Below are positions 46,243-54,562 of a stretch of 64,000 nucleotides of DNA, piece after piece. Both the position numbers and the translations under genes were made by a program. Origin of the DNA: an uncultured Shewanella sp. (GTDB lineage Bacteria; Pseudomonadota; Gammaproteobacteria; Enterobacterales; Shewanellaceae); the NCBI RefSeq assembly GCF_947497935.1, contig NZ_CANMIO010000006.1, positions 124,001-188,000 on the forward strand, in the 5' to 3' direction. Below the pieces are notes generated by a model, which made no database searches, was not told the DNA's origin, and was given only the letters and a program-made list of their open reading frames with translations. The stretch's first letter is position 1. The number at the start of each line of letters is the position of its first letter.

Positions 46243-46279
46243 CATTAGGGCTGAGAGTATAGCGATATCGCATTAGGGC
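46243..46279. promoter_or_regulatory. Direct repeat between MFS and AraC genes
   Basis: CATTAGGGC occurs at 46243-46251 and 46271-46279 in the same orientation, 28 bp apart. AraC-family activators usually bind direct half-sites, so this is a candidate site. Confidence 0.4.
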
Positions 46280-46328
46280 GATTACAATAAGAAAGACTAA
46301 AAACAGCTGAAATAGGACAAGGTCATTA

Positions 46329-47120
46329 ATGGCTGTAATTGATCATGAAACAAAGTTTGATGTTGATAGGATGGAGGCTAGTGTCGTTGGTATCGCGGCG
46401 GATGTGGGCCATCATGACTCGGGAATGCATCACCATCAAAAAGCTCAACTTTTGTATGCACCATACGGGTGTATGTCGATAACCTTGTATGAAGCAGATT
46501 CAAGTAAGCGCCAATGCGTGCTACCACCAACCAAGGCCGCGTGGATCCCTGCGGGGGTAGAGCACTGTGCAAAGATGCGAAATGTGGTGGCCTACCGTTC
46601 AATCTATTTCGATATTGACGTATTCAGCGATCTTCCTCGCACGGTTAAGTTACTCGGGGTCAATCCTTTGCTTGGGGCACTGATCGAGCGAATGGCCATG
46701 TGGCCCTGGGATATGCCGGAGCAACAACAGACTGCACTTATTGCACTATTTGTTGAAGAACTCCATTCAGCTAAAGAACTCAAGCTATCGCTGCCTATGC
46801 CTAACGATAAACGCTTACAAGCTTGGCTCAAACGGCTGCAGGCAGGCCAACATCAAGCTGAGCAGCTTAAGTTGATGGCGGGTGAGATAGGCGCCAGTGA
46901 AAAGACTATTTCGCGGATTTTTAGTAAACAAACTGGTATGAGCTATCAAGCCTGGCGCCAGCAGTGGCGCTTGCAGACGGCGATAGAGCAATTAGCCGAG
47001 GGTAATAGCGTTTCTACGGTGGCATTTTCACTGGGGTTTGCTAGCGACAGTGCTTTTATCAGTTTTTTTAAGCAGCACCTTGGCAATACGCCAAGCCAGT
47101 ACTTCAAGAAACATTATTGA
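46329..47120 (+). CDS. AraC-family transcriptional regulator
   Basis: 263 residues. The N-terminal half is a cupin ligand domain (GMHHHQKAQLLYAPYG, CVLPPTKAAWIPAGVEH). The last 100 residues hold two helix-turn-helices: AGEIGASEKTISRIFSKQTGMSY and VSTVAFSLGFASDSAFISFFKQHLGNTPSQYF, the latter the AraC signature. AAGG lies 8 bp before the ATG. It is divergent from the MFS exporter gene and likely controls it. Confidence 0.92.
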   Translation: MAVIDHETKFDVDRMEASVVGIAADVGHHDSGMHHHQKAQLLYAPYGCMSITLYEADSSKRQCVLPPTKAAWIPAGVEHCAKMRNVVAYRSIYFDIDVFSDLPRTVKLLGVNPLLGALIERMAMWPWDMPEQQQTALIALFVEELHSAKELKLSLPMPNDKRLQAWLKRLQAGQHQAEQLKLMAGEIGASEKTISRIFSKQTGMSYQAWRQQWRLQTAIEQLAEGNSVSTVAFSLGFASDSAFISFFKQHLGNTPSQYFKKHY

Positions 47121-47146
47121 AATTATTCAAGGTGCTTGAGTCTAAA

Positions 47147-47557
47147 TTAAACCACGCCTGCACGACTTAAGCGCGCAACTTTGACCCCTTTTAACGCGGA
47201 GATTCGGTTAACTATGGCGTTAAGTTCCGCCGCTTGCCCTTTGATAATGATGGTCTCTAGGCAGTTGTGGTGGTCGACATGGACATGGGTGCTACACAAG
47301 ACATGTACTAAGTGGTTATGTTGGATCTCAATCAGTTTCTCAGTGAGACCGCGTTGATGATGATCGAAGATAAGGGTCAGCACACCGACCACATCCTCTT
47401 TACTCTCGTTCCATTGTTTATCGACTAAACGGTCTCGGAACAGATCGCGAATATACTCAGAGCGGGATTGATAGCCTCGCTGTAATAGATCTTGTTCAAT
47501 CTCTTCAAACTGGGACTTAGGCAAAGAAACCGTAAAACGAATCGTGTCGTTAGGCAT
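47147..47557 (-). CDS. nikR: Nickel-responsive regulator NikR
   Basis: 136 residues from the ATG at 47557 (E. coli NikR has 133); a longer frame to 47617 adds an unlikely 20-residue extension. The ribbon-helix-helix is residues 1-50 (IRFTVSLPKSQFEEIEQDL, RGYQSRSEYIRDLFRD). The ACT-like metal domain has the nickel ligands in HHQRGLTEKL and HVHVDHHNCLE, with His and Cys in the expected order. It binds DNA when loaded with nickel. It is divergent from nikABCDE, which it presumably represses. Confidence 0.95.
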   Translation of the reverse strand: MPNDTIRFTVSLPKSQFEEIEQDLLQRGYQSRSEYIRDLFRDRLVDKQWNESKEDVVGVLTLIFDHHQRGLTEKLIEIQHNHLVHVLCSTHVHVDHHNCLETIIIKGQAAELNAIVNRISALKGVKVARLSRAGVV

Positions 47558-47627
47558 AGAGTAAATTCCATAAAACTTAATTACTTTTAGTATCTTATAG
47601 GTATAAACAAGATGCATGACTAGAAAA

Positions 47628-47641
47628 CTGATCTAGGTCAA
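47628..47641 (+). promoter_or_regulatory. FNR/CRP-like site upstream of nikA
   Basis: CTGATCTAGGTCAA matches the FNR consensus TTGAT-N4-ATCAA at eight of ten positions. It lies about 105 bp upstream of the nikA start. E. coli nik is activated by FNR without oxygen, so this fits, but a CRP-like factor is also possible. I found no convincing NikR operator. Confidence 0.5.
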
Positions 47642-47743
47642 CGATGCTGTATTTAGTTTTGTTGAGGAGCTGTTTTACTGAACAATTGAGTGTAGTGTGA
47701 CGATTCTAAAAATAGTATTACTCAAAGGATTGCTGGTGATCTT

Positions 47744-49276
47744 GTGAAGTCGTTAATTCTATTCATTCTCTCTATTTCGTTGTTGCCCCTACCGAGTGTG
47801 GCTAGTACAGATAAAGTGCTGACACTTGCCTTAGGCGCCGAGCCCGAAACGGGCTTCGATCCTATTTATGGCTGGGGTAAATATAATCGTCCGTTATTTC
47901 AGTCGACTCTGATCAAACGTGATAACGCCTTGGCCTTGGTGAGCGATCTCGCACTGCAATGGCAGTTGAGCGATGATCGTCTTGTCTGGTCTGTCGAGCT
48001 ACGCCAAGGGGTTAAGTTTAACGACGGCACAGGGTTAACCGCTGCGGATGTGAAATTTAGCTTTGATACAGCCAAGAAAAGCGCCTCACTGCATGATTTA
48101 ACTCAGCTCGATAGAGTTGAAATCATAGATGACTACCGTGTTCAATTCTATCTCAAGCAAGCCGACATCACCTTTATCGATAACTTGGTTAATTTGGCTA
48201 TTGTTCCCAAGGCGAGCTATAGCGCTCAATATGGTCTCAAACCTATTGGTTCCGGTCCCTTAGCCTTCGTGCGCTGGGATAGAAGTCAGCAGCTTATCAT
48301 GGAGCCAAACCCTTACTATTACGGACAAAAGCCAGAGTTCTCCAAAGTTATCGTGACCTTTAGCGATGAAGATAGCCGTTATGCCAGGTTGCGTTCTGGC
48401 CAGCTGGATCTCGCTGCGATCGCCCCGCGATATGCCAAGATATTGCCGCCGAATTATAAGCTGTGGAGCATAGGTAGCGTCGATAACCGTGGCATCGCTT
48501 GGCCTATGGTGCCAGCCCAAGCAGATAATATAGGCAACGATGTCACATCCGATGCGGCGATCCGTCAAGCTGTCGATATGGCTGTCGATCGTGATGTACT
48601 GGTGCAGCAGTTGCTCGATGGTTTTGCTACTCCAGCCTATTCGATAGCCGATGGCTTACCTTGGGGGCCTGTCAAGACACCATTGAGTCAGCCGGATCTC
48701 GCTGCGGCTAAGCGGTTACTCGATCAAAACGGTTGGCAGGTTAAACAAGGCCTACGTTACCGAGATGGTGTACCAGCCAGCATGACTCTCTATTACCTCG
48801 CGGGTGACACGGTGCGTCAACAATTGGCACTGGCGGTCGCGCAGATGGTTAAACCGTTAGGTATAGAGATCAAACCTGTAGGTAAGAGTTGGGAGGCTAT
48901 CTATCTGCAGATGCATCGCCAGCCTGTATTGTTAGGTTTTGGTAGTCACAGCGCCACTGAAGTCAGAGCTGTCTATCATAGCGCGAGCCGAGGTAAAGGT
49001 TATTTCAACTCGGGTTACTATAGCAATCCAGAGGTGGACAGGGCGCTAGATAGTGCTCAGGGGGCTGCGTCATGGCCTGAATCACTGCCTTATTGGCAAC
49101 AAGCACAATCTCTTATCGAGGCAGATCGCCCTTGGACTTGGCTAGTTAATTTAAAACACCTCTACGCGGCGAATGAATGCCTAGATCTTGGTCTGCCCGG
49201 CATAGAGGCCCATGGGCACGGTTGGCCGCTCGCCAATAATATCGAGCAGTGGCATTGGCAGTGTCCTAGTCGATGA
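47744..49276 (+). CDS. nikA: Nickel ABC transporter, periplasmic binding protein NikA
   Basis: 510 residues, family 5 binding protein (peptide/nickel type). A signal peptide ends near VAS-TDK (residue 21). Typical segments: LRQGVKFNDGTGLTAADVKFS, PIGSGPLAFVRWD, and the end LVNLKHLYAANE. A GTG start is used; no in-frame ATG is better. It delivers nickel, probably chelated, to NikBC. The identity as nickel rather than peptide binder rests on the divergent nikR and the operon; the His-rich region around residue 405 (GFGSHSATEVR) may hold the ligand. Overlaps nikB by 4 bp. Confidence 0.88.
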   Translation: MKSLILFILSISLLPLPSVASTDKVLTLALGAEPETGFDPIYGWGKYNRPLFQSTLIKRDNALALVSDLALQWQLSDDRLVWSVELRQGVKFNDGTGLTAADVKFSFDTAKKSASLHDLTQLDRVEIIDDYRVQFYLKQADITFIDNLVNLAIVPKASYSAQYGLKPIGSGPLAFVRWDRSQQLIMEPNPYYYGQKPEFSKVIVTFSDEDSRYARLRSGQLDLAAIAPRYAKILPPNYKLWSIGSVDNRGIAWPMVPAQADNIGNDVTSDAAIRQAVDMAVDRDVLVQQLLDGFATPAYSIADGLPWGPVKTPLSQPDLAAAKRLLDQNGWQVKQGLRYRDGVPASMTLYYLAGDTVRQQLALAVAQMVKPLGIEIKPVGKSWEAIYLQMHRQPVLLGFGSHSATEVRAVYHSASRGKGYFNSGYYSNPEVDRALDSAQGAASWPESLPYWQQAQSLIEADRPWTWLVNLKHLYAANECLDLGLPGIEAHGHGWPLANNIEQWHWQCPSR

Positions 49277-50250
49277 GCAAGTTATCCACCTCGATATTGC
49301 ATACTGGACTGCGTCTGCTGTTATTGCTTTTCCTCGTCGTCGTGTTTGCCTATCTTTTGCTGAGTTGGTCGCCACTGGATCCGATCAATGCCTATCTTGG
49401 CGGCAATGTTTTTGCCGTCTCGGAAGCACAAAAGTCTCTGTTAGCGAGTCAGTTAGCGTTGGATCAAAGCGTTGCAGAGCGTTTCATCCACTGGCTGGCG
49501 GGTTTAATGCGTGGAGATCTTGGTTACTCGAGCCTCTATCAGCAACCTGTGTCGAGTGTGATTGCAGAGCAGTTGTCGCTATCACTACTGTTGATCGGCT
49601 TAAGCTGGATCAGCTCTTTGGTTTTCGGTTACTTGCTTGGTTTAGTCGCGGCAATCTATCGCGGCGGTTGGTTAGATCGCATCATTCAAAAGCTGGCATG
49701 GTTGATGGTCTGTATGCCATCGTTCTGGCTGGCTATGTTACTTATTAGCCTGTTTTCTATCGGCCTTAGCCTGACTCCCGTTTGCTGCGCCGCCCCGATC
49801 GGCATGACCTTTATGGAGCAGTCGTTAGGCAGCATGGTGCAACACTTGCTACTGCCCGTCGCGACTTTGACCCTAGTGAGTATGGCGCCAATCATGTTGC
49901 ACACTCGCGAGAAGGTGATCGATGTATTGCAGTCAGATTATGTGCTTTACTCCTTAGCCCATGGCGACAGTTTATCTAGGGTGGTGCTGTTTCATGTGAT
50001 CCGAAATAGCCTGCTGCCGGCAATTATCTTGCAATTTGCCACCATCGCCGAGCTGTTTGGTGGCTCCTTGATTGCCGAAAGTGTGTTTAGTTTTCCAGGG
50101 CTTGGGGCGAGTATCGTTAAAGCCGGTTTAGCTAGCGATACTGGGCTGCTGATGGGCTGCACCTTGATCTCCGCACTGTTAGTGTTTTCCGGTAACTTGA
50201 TAGCTAGTTTGCTATCACGTCACTTTATACCAGAGGCTAAAGATGCTTAG
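49273..50250 (+). CDS. nikB: Nickel ABC transporter permease NikB
   Basis: 325 residues, six membrane segments, of the DppB/OppB/NikB permease type: N-terminal TM, the long periplasmic loop (ASQLALDQSVAERF), then the binding-protein-dependent transport signature around residues 130-310 with the cytoplasmic EAA-like loop (HGDSLSRVVLFHVIRNSLLPAI). It overlaps nikA by ATGA. With NikC it forms the membrane channel. Confidence 0.92.
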   Translation: MSKLSTSILHTGLRLLLLLFLVVVFAYLLLSWSPLDPINAYLGGNVFAVSEAQKSLLASQLALDQSVAERFIHWLAGLMRGDLGYSSLYQQPVSSVIAEQLSLSLLLIGLSWISSLVFGYLLGLVAAIYRGGWLDRIIQKLAWLMVCMPSFWLAMLLISLFSIGLSLTPVCCAAPIGMTFMEQSLGSMVQHLLLPVATLTLVSMAPIMLHTREKVIDVLQSDYVLYSLAHGDSLSRVVLFHVIRNSLLPAIILQFATIAELFGGSLIAESVFSFPGLGASIVKAGLASDTGLLMGCTLISALLVFSGNLIASLLSRHFIPEAKDA

Positions 50251-50315
50251 TCAAATAGCCAAGGAAGTAACGAGCTGTGTCAGTCTAAGTTCCTCTTTTT
50301 TACTGGAGGTGAAAC

Positions 50316-51140
50316 TTGCTTAGCATGTTACGTCAGCCTAGATTTATTCTTGCCTCTAGCTGTTTATTACTGCTCATTCTGCTGGCATTTTTCTGGCCTT
50401 GGCAGGGAAATGAACTCAACCTACTCCATAAATATCAGGCTCCCTCTATGGCCTATCTCTTTGGTACGGATTGGTTAGGACGAGATCTGTTTAGCCGCAG
50501 TTTACAGGCACTGGCACAGAGCATCTATGTTGGTGGACTTGCCGTGCTGATGAGTAGTTTCTTGTCACTGGCAATGGCGATGTTTGCCATGTCGCACCGT
50601 TATTGCCGTTGGGTGGTCGACTTGCTGGTGGATCTGTTTATGTCGCTGCCGCATCTGCTACTACTTATCTTACTATCGCTGGTGTTTGGTGGCGCCGAGT
50701 GGGGCTTAGTGATCGCCATAGCGCTGAGTCACTGGCCAAAGCTAACGCGACTACTGCGATTTGAGATGCAGCAAGTGCAATCGACCCCCTATTATCGTCT
50801 TGCTGGCCAGTTTGGCTGCTCGTCTTGGCTACGACTGCGAACACATATGTTGCCGCATATTCTGCCTCAATGGTGGATTGGTGGCTTACTGCTGTTCCCC
50901 CATGCATTGACTCATATGGCAGCCTTAACCTTTCTGGGCTTTGGATTAAATCCTGATAATCCCTCTATGGGGGCGCTGTTAGCGCAGGCCAGTCAGTATG
51001 TGCTTACTGGCCATTGGTGGCTTGGTGTGTGCCCTGGGTTATTGCTACTCATTTGCTTATTGCTGCTGTCTTATATTGCCCAGCAGCTATTAACAGCGCT
51101 GCGTCAGGGGCCGCAGACTCACCTTCAAGGAGCATGCTAA
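50316..51140 (+). CDS. nikC: Nickel ABC transporter permease NikC
   Basis: 274 residues, six membrane segments, DppC/OppC type. GTDWLGRDLFSRSL (near residue 49) and the EAA-like loop (GCSSWLRLRTHMLPHILPQ) are diagnostic. A strong GGAGG lies six bases before the TTG start at 50316; an ATG at 50325 would be too far from it. The 65 bp gap after nikB holds nothing recognised. Ends 1 bp before nikD. Confidence 0.9.
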   Translation: MLSMLRQPRFILASSCLLLLILLAFFWPWQGNELNLLHKYQAPSMAYLFGTDWLGRDLFSRSLQALAQSIYVGGLAVLMSSFLSLAMAMFAMSHRYCRWVVDLLVDLFMSLPHLLLLILLSLVFGGAEWGLVIAIALSHWPKLTRLLRFEMQQVQSTPYYRLAGQFGCSSWLRLRTHMLPHILPQWWIGGLLLFPHALTHMAALTFLGFGLNPDNPSMGALLAQASQYVLTGHWWLGVCPGLLLLICLLLLSYIAQQLLTALRQGPQTHLQGAC

Positions 51141-51848
51141 ATGTTGACTGTCGATGATCTGAGTATTCAATCTAGGGAGATCTGCTTGTTATCCCCCTTA
51201 AGTTTCTCGATTGCCAAGGGGGAAGTGCTTGGTGTGGTGGGAGCCAGCGGTAGCGGTAAGAGCCTGCTGGCACAGGCACTGTTAGATCAAGTTCCAGACG
51301 GTTTTAGCTTAAGTGGTCGGATAACTTATGCTGCTGGTGATAGACGGGTATTGGCGGCGCAGTCAGCGTCAGTACTCGACCCCTTAAGGCGGATCTCCTC
51401 ACAGCTCAGTTACGCCTTGAAGAGAGTGCCTAAGGGGGCGACACGTAAGCAGCGTTTCCCGTTAGCGGCTGACATTAGCAGTTGTTACCGCCATCAATTG
51501 TCTGGAGGTATGGCTAAGCGAGTATTACTGGCCCAAGCCTGCTGGCAGGCGAGTGAGATTATGATCGCCGATGAGCCTTGCTGCGGCCTAGATAATCAAA
51601 GTGCAGAAACGATTTATCAACATTTAGCTTATCTAGCACGCAGCGAGAATGTAGCCGTGATGGTGATAAGTCATAACCTAAGGCACCTTCTTACAGTGGC
51701 TGACCGAATTTTAGTGTTGCGTGATGGCCAGCTGGTTGAGATAACGACCAGTGCCAATATTCGCAGCGGAGCGTGCCACAGTTATACACAAAGCCTATGG
51801 GCGGCGCTGCCGGAGCATTGGGGGCTAACAAATGCTAACGCTGCGTAA
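51141..51848 (+). CDS. nikD: Nickel ABC transporter ATPase NikD
   Basis: 235 residues. Walker A GASGSGKS (near 36), signature LSGGM (near 119), Walker B IMIADEP, and switch His in VISHN. Overlaps nikE by 17 bp. Somewhat shorter than E. coli NikD (about 254). It supplies energy with NikE. Confidence 0.92.
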   Translation: MLTVDDLSIQSREICLLSPLSFSIAKGEVLGVVGASGSGKSLLAQALLDQVPDGFSLSGRITYAAGDRRVLAAQSASVLDPLRRISSQLSYALKRVPKGATRKQRFPLAADISSCYRHQLSGGMAKRVLLAQACWQASEIMIADEPCCGLDNQSAETIYQHLAYLARSENVAVMVISHNLRHLLTVADRILVLRDGQLVEITTSANIRSGACHSYTQSLWAALPEHWGLTNANAA

Positions 51849-52428
51849 TGCTTGTTTGTGGCGCCGCGAGCAAAAAATCGCATTTCCCGATCTTAGCTTG
51901 CAGCGAGGTGAGGTACTCGGGATCTCCGGCCCTAGCGGTGTGGGCAAGTCATCGTTAGCCAGTGTGCTGGCGGGTATGGTTAAGGCTGATGGCGAGTTGC
52001 TAAAATTGCCAAGAAGGCAGGCTCGCGAGGCCAACCCTGTGCAATGGCTTATTCAGCAGAGTGAGTTTGCCTTTAATCCACGCATGAGCTTAAAAGATTC
52101 GTTATTTGAAAGCTGGAGAAGTGATGCCTATCTGCCTTTGTTAGAGGAATATGGCTTAGCTCCCGCATGGCTAACGAGGCGACCCAACCAGCTATCGGGC
52201 GGTCAATTACAGCGATTTAATCTGATCAGAGCCTTGGTTCCGACCACTGAGTATTTGATCTGTGATGAAGTAACTGCTCATCTGGACATGGTGACCCAGG
52301 CCCAGTTATGGCAACAGCTTCTAGCCAGTGCCAAGCGCCGCAATTTAGGCCTGTTGGTGATCTCCCACGACGAGTATCTGCTTAATGCTATTTGCCATCG
52401 AGTCATCAACTGGCCGTGTACTCGCTAA
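51832..52428 (+). CDS. nikE: Nickel ABC transporter ATPase NikE
   Basis: 198 residues. Walker A GPSGVGKS (near 33), signature LSGGQLQR, Walker B LICDEVTAHLD and switch His in VISHDEY are all present. It is clearly shorter than E. coli NikE (about 268), lacking the usual C-terminal part, but all core motifs are kept, so it is probably active. Last gene of nikABCDE. Confidence 0.9.
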   Translation: MLTLRNACLWRREQKIAFPDLSLQRGEVLGISGPSGVGKSSLASVLAGMVKADGELLKLPRRQAREANPVQWLIQQSEFAFNPRMSLKDSLFESWRSDAYLPLLEEYGLAPAWLTRRPNQLSGGQLQRFNLIRALVPTTEYLICDEVTAHLDMVTQAQLWQQLLASAKRRNLGLLVISHDEYLLNAICHRVINWPCTR

Positions 52429-52666
52429 TTATCCAGTCATCTTGGCGCTTATGCAGTTGATGTTTATAAAACGAACGGTTATTTAGACTTGGCGAATATT
52501 TTTGACTGTGATTCTCGCCTCAGTTTGCATCGAAAACATACCCAATAATAGTCGTTACTGGCGTAGGCCAATAACTGCTGCAAATACTCACTGGATAACA
52601 GTGCAAAGTGCGGTCAATTAACACCAATGAATGCATTCCAACCAATTAACCAGAGGGCTGCTTGTT

Positions 52667-52957
52667 ATGTCTAGACCCAAGAAGTGTCGGCATCTTAGAA
52701 GCTGTGTGCCATGTAGCCTGTTTAAGCCTAATGGCATCCCATCGACTCAGCTTGAAAAAATTCAGTTAGAAGCTGATGAATTCGAGGCTTTGAATTTAGG
52801 GGATGTGCAAAAGATGAGTCAACTGGATGCCGCCGCATCTATGGGGATCTCACGGCAAACTTTTGGCTACTTGTTGGCGAGTGCTCGTAAAAAAGTGGCG
52901 ACGGCTGTCACTCAAGGCCAGGCGCTTTTACTTCCCCAAATTGCAAACAAGGATTAA
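52667..52957 (+). CDS. DUF134 helix-turn-helix protein
   Basis: 96 residues from the ATG at 52667 (GAGGG 14-18 bases upstream; the earlier in-frame ATG at 52631 has no RBS). The DUF134 pattern: SRPKKCRHLRSCVPCSLFKP, then GIP, LEADEFEALNLGDVQKMSQ, and the helix-turn-helix AAASMGISRQTFGYLLASAR. Cysteines near the start may bind an iron-sulfur cluster or zinc. DUF134 genes usually stand next to NifX-like genes, as here. Confidence 0.88.
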   Translation: MSRPKKCRHLRSCVPCSLFKPNGIPSTQLEKIQLEADEFEALNLGDVQKMSQLDAAASMGISRQTFGYLLASARKKVATAVTQGQALLLPQIANKD

Positions 52958-52959
52958 TC

Positions 52960-53478
52960 ATGATCATTGCTATTCCTATGAGTCGAGATCGTTTGGCGAC
53001 TCACTTCACTAAAGCCCCACAAATCGCTTTTTATGATGAGCATCTACAGCTCATCGGGCGTTATGACAATCCTGCCATGAGTGGTGGATGTAGCGCCAAG
53101 AAGGCAATGCTGAATCTTATCATCGACCATAAAACCGATATCGTTGTGGTGCAGCATATTGGTGAACGCATGTTAGGCAAGTTGCTCGATGCGGGTATTA
53201 GTGTGAGTCAGGCTGATAATGCTTTGGATATAGCCGAGCTTATCAACAGGGCAAGAGATCTCAATCATCGTCTGTTAGATGCTTCACAAGGTCGAGCGTC
53301 ATTAAACCATGAGAAAAAGGGCGGCTGTTGTGGTGGTGCGAGTGGTGGCTGCGGTTGCAGTGGTAAAGCAACCGCGAGCAATAGCCTAGATCCTAGAATA
53401 CTGAAAACACCTTATCAATTGGATCCACAATCGACACCAACTGCTGTGCAATACGCAGGCTTTAGAAGCGTGAAGTAA
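52960..53478 (+). CDS. NifX/dinitrogenase iron-molybdenum cofactor-type protein
   Basis: 172 residues. Residues 1-110 form the FeMo-cofactor-binding-like fold (IAIPMSRDRLATHFTKAPQ, then DIVVVQHIGERMLGKLLDAGI). The C-terminal tail has the Cys/Gly-rich GGCCGGASGGCGCSG, likely to bind a metal cluster or be disordered. No nitrogenase gene is present, so its role is not nitrogen fixation as such; it may carry metal clusters. 2 bp after the DUF134 gene, one operon. Confidence 0.88.
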   Translation: MIIAIPMSRDRLATHFTKAPQIAFYDEHLQLIGRYDNPAMSGGCSAKKAMLNLIIDHKTDIVVVQHIGERMLGKLLDAGISVSQADNALDIAELINRARDLNHRLLDASQGRASLNHEKKGGCCGGASGGCGCSGKATASNSLDPRILKTPYQLDPQSTPTAVQYAGFRSVK

Positions 53479-53603
53479 AGGTTTTGAATTAGCTGTCGTT
53501 ATCACAGAAAACTTTGACTGAGTTATAACAGATCTTTACATCTTTCGAAAAATACCCGATGTTAATACAAAAGTTGGATGATTTTTCGTCAGTGGAGGAC
53601 GTT

Positions 53604-53927
53604 ATGGCTGTGATGGCATTAGGTTTTATTCTTATGTTTCTGGGGTTAGCCTTTATGGGCTTACCAGAGCTTAACCGAGTGTTAAAGCAACATGATAGGG
53701 CGCTATGGGATTCTTTGTTGGGATCTCAAGCTAGCTTGCTCTCCTCTTCTGATCGTATGACGCTCTTTACCTGGACACTGGGTCGAGGGTTTGAAAACTC
53801 TGAGAATATCGATATTCAGTACGCTGGTTTATTGGCCTACAAACGTGCGACTCGGGTTAAGTACACTATCTTAGCCGGGATATCTTTGATTATCATAGGC
53901 TCAGTCACTGCGCTGATAGGCCTATAA
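53604..53927 (+). CDS. Small membrane protein, unknown function
   Basis: 107 residues from the ATG at 53604, which has GGAGG six bases upstream. Hydrophobic segments at about 2-19 and 85-105 flank a soluble loop of about 60 residues. No family recognised. A bidirectional terminator follows. Confidence 0.65.
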   Translation: MAVMALGFILMFLGLAFMGLPELNRVLKQHDRALWDSLLGSQASLLSSSDRMTLFTWTLGRGFENSENIDIQYAGLLAYKRATRVKYTILAGISLIIIGSVTALIGL

Positions 53928-53982
53928 TATCAATGAGCCTTTAAAGTGATTTAAGCGCTCATACTCGTTAATTCAGTCAATC

Positions 53983-54019
53983 AAAAAAGCCGCCAACACA
54001 GTAGTGTGGGCGGCTTTTT
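53983..54019. terminator. Bidirectional terminator
   Basis: AAAAAGCCGCC and GGCGGCTTTTT with inner ACAC/GTGT around AGTA, between the small membrane protein gene and mop. Confidence 0.9.
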
Positions 54020-54042
54020 AGCATTTTTTATGTAGACTAATA

Positions 54043-54252
54043 TTAGTCTACAGCAACCATTACGTTGCTTGCTTTGATGATCGCGTATGCTTGACCACCA
54101 ACAACTAGACCTAGCTGCTCGCAAGACTTCTTAGTTACAACAGAAGTGATTTCAACACCTGGTGCTAGTTCGATAACAACTTCGTTGTTTACAGAACCTT
54201 CTTCGATTGACTTGATTGTGCCGTTTAGGGTGTTGCGTGCGCTGATTTTCAT
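54043..54252 (-). CDS. Molbindin (Mop-type TOBE domain protein)
   Basis: 69 residues, one TOBE/Mop domain: ISARNTLNGTIKSIEEGSVN, VVIELAPGVEITSVVTKKSCEQLGL and AYAIIKASNVMVAVD. Free Mop proteins assemble as hexamers and store molybdate or tungstate in the cytoplasm. Single gene, AAGG-like RBS before ATG. Confidence 0.93.
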   Translation of the reverse strand: MKISARNTLNGTIKSIEEGSVNNEVVIELAPGVEITSVVTKKSCEQLGLVVGGQAYAIIKASNVMVAVD

Positions 54253-54477
54253 GAGTATATCCTTAATAATAAAGACAATATTATAAATAGCTTTATAGGG
54301 TAATGATATTCATATTGGACAATATGACGCATTATCTTGGTTCGGGTCACGTTTGCTTGTTTGAAAGTCATTTTATTGTAGGTTTGATCACGCTTTGTCA
54401 TGGTTTGTTTATATCTTACTAATTTATCATAAGTTAATTAGCTAGCATCTGAGAACTTGCTTGTTTGAAAATTGAGT

Positions 54478-54514
54478 GAAGAAAAGAAGAAAAGAAGAAA
54501 AGAAGAAAAGAAGA
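54478..54514. repeat. 8-bp microsatellite-like repeat
   Basis: GAAGAAAA repeated about four times. On the minus strand this is CTTCTTTT, directly after the rlmC terminator hairpin. Confidence 0.8.
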
Positions 54515-54549
54515 GGCAGGCTTAGTTTCAAAGTGAACTCAGCCTGCTT
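54515..54549 (-). terminator. Hairpin downstream of rlmC
   Basis: On the minus strand GCAGGCTGAGTTCA pairs with a near-perfect TGAAACTAAGCCTGC, and is followed by the pyrimidine-rich (CTTCTTTT) repeat rather than a pure U-run. Confidence 0.65.
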
Positions 54550-54562
54550 GGTATTGTTTAGA

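Noticed and set aside
47581..47620. NikR operator search near TAGTATCTTATAGGTATA
   Set aside because: The two arms match at only about five of eight positions, and it does not resemble the known GTATGA-N16-TCATAC site.
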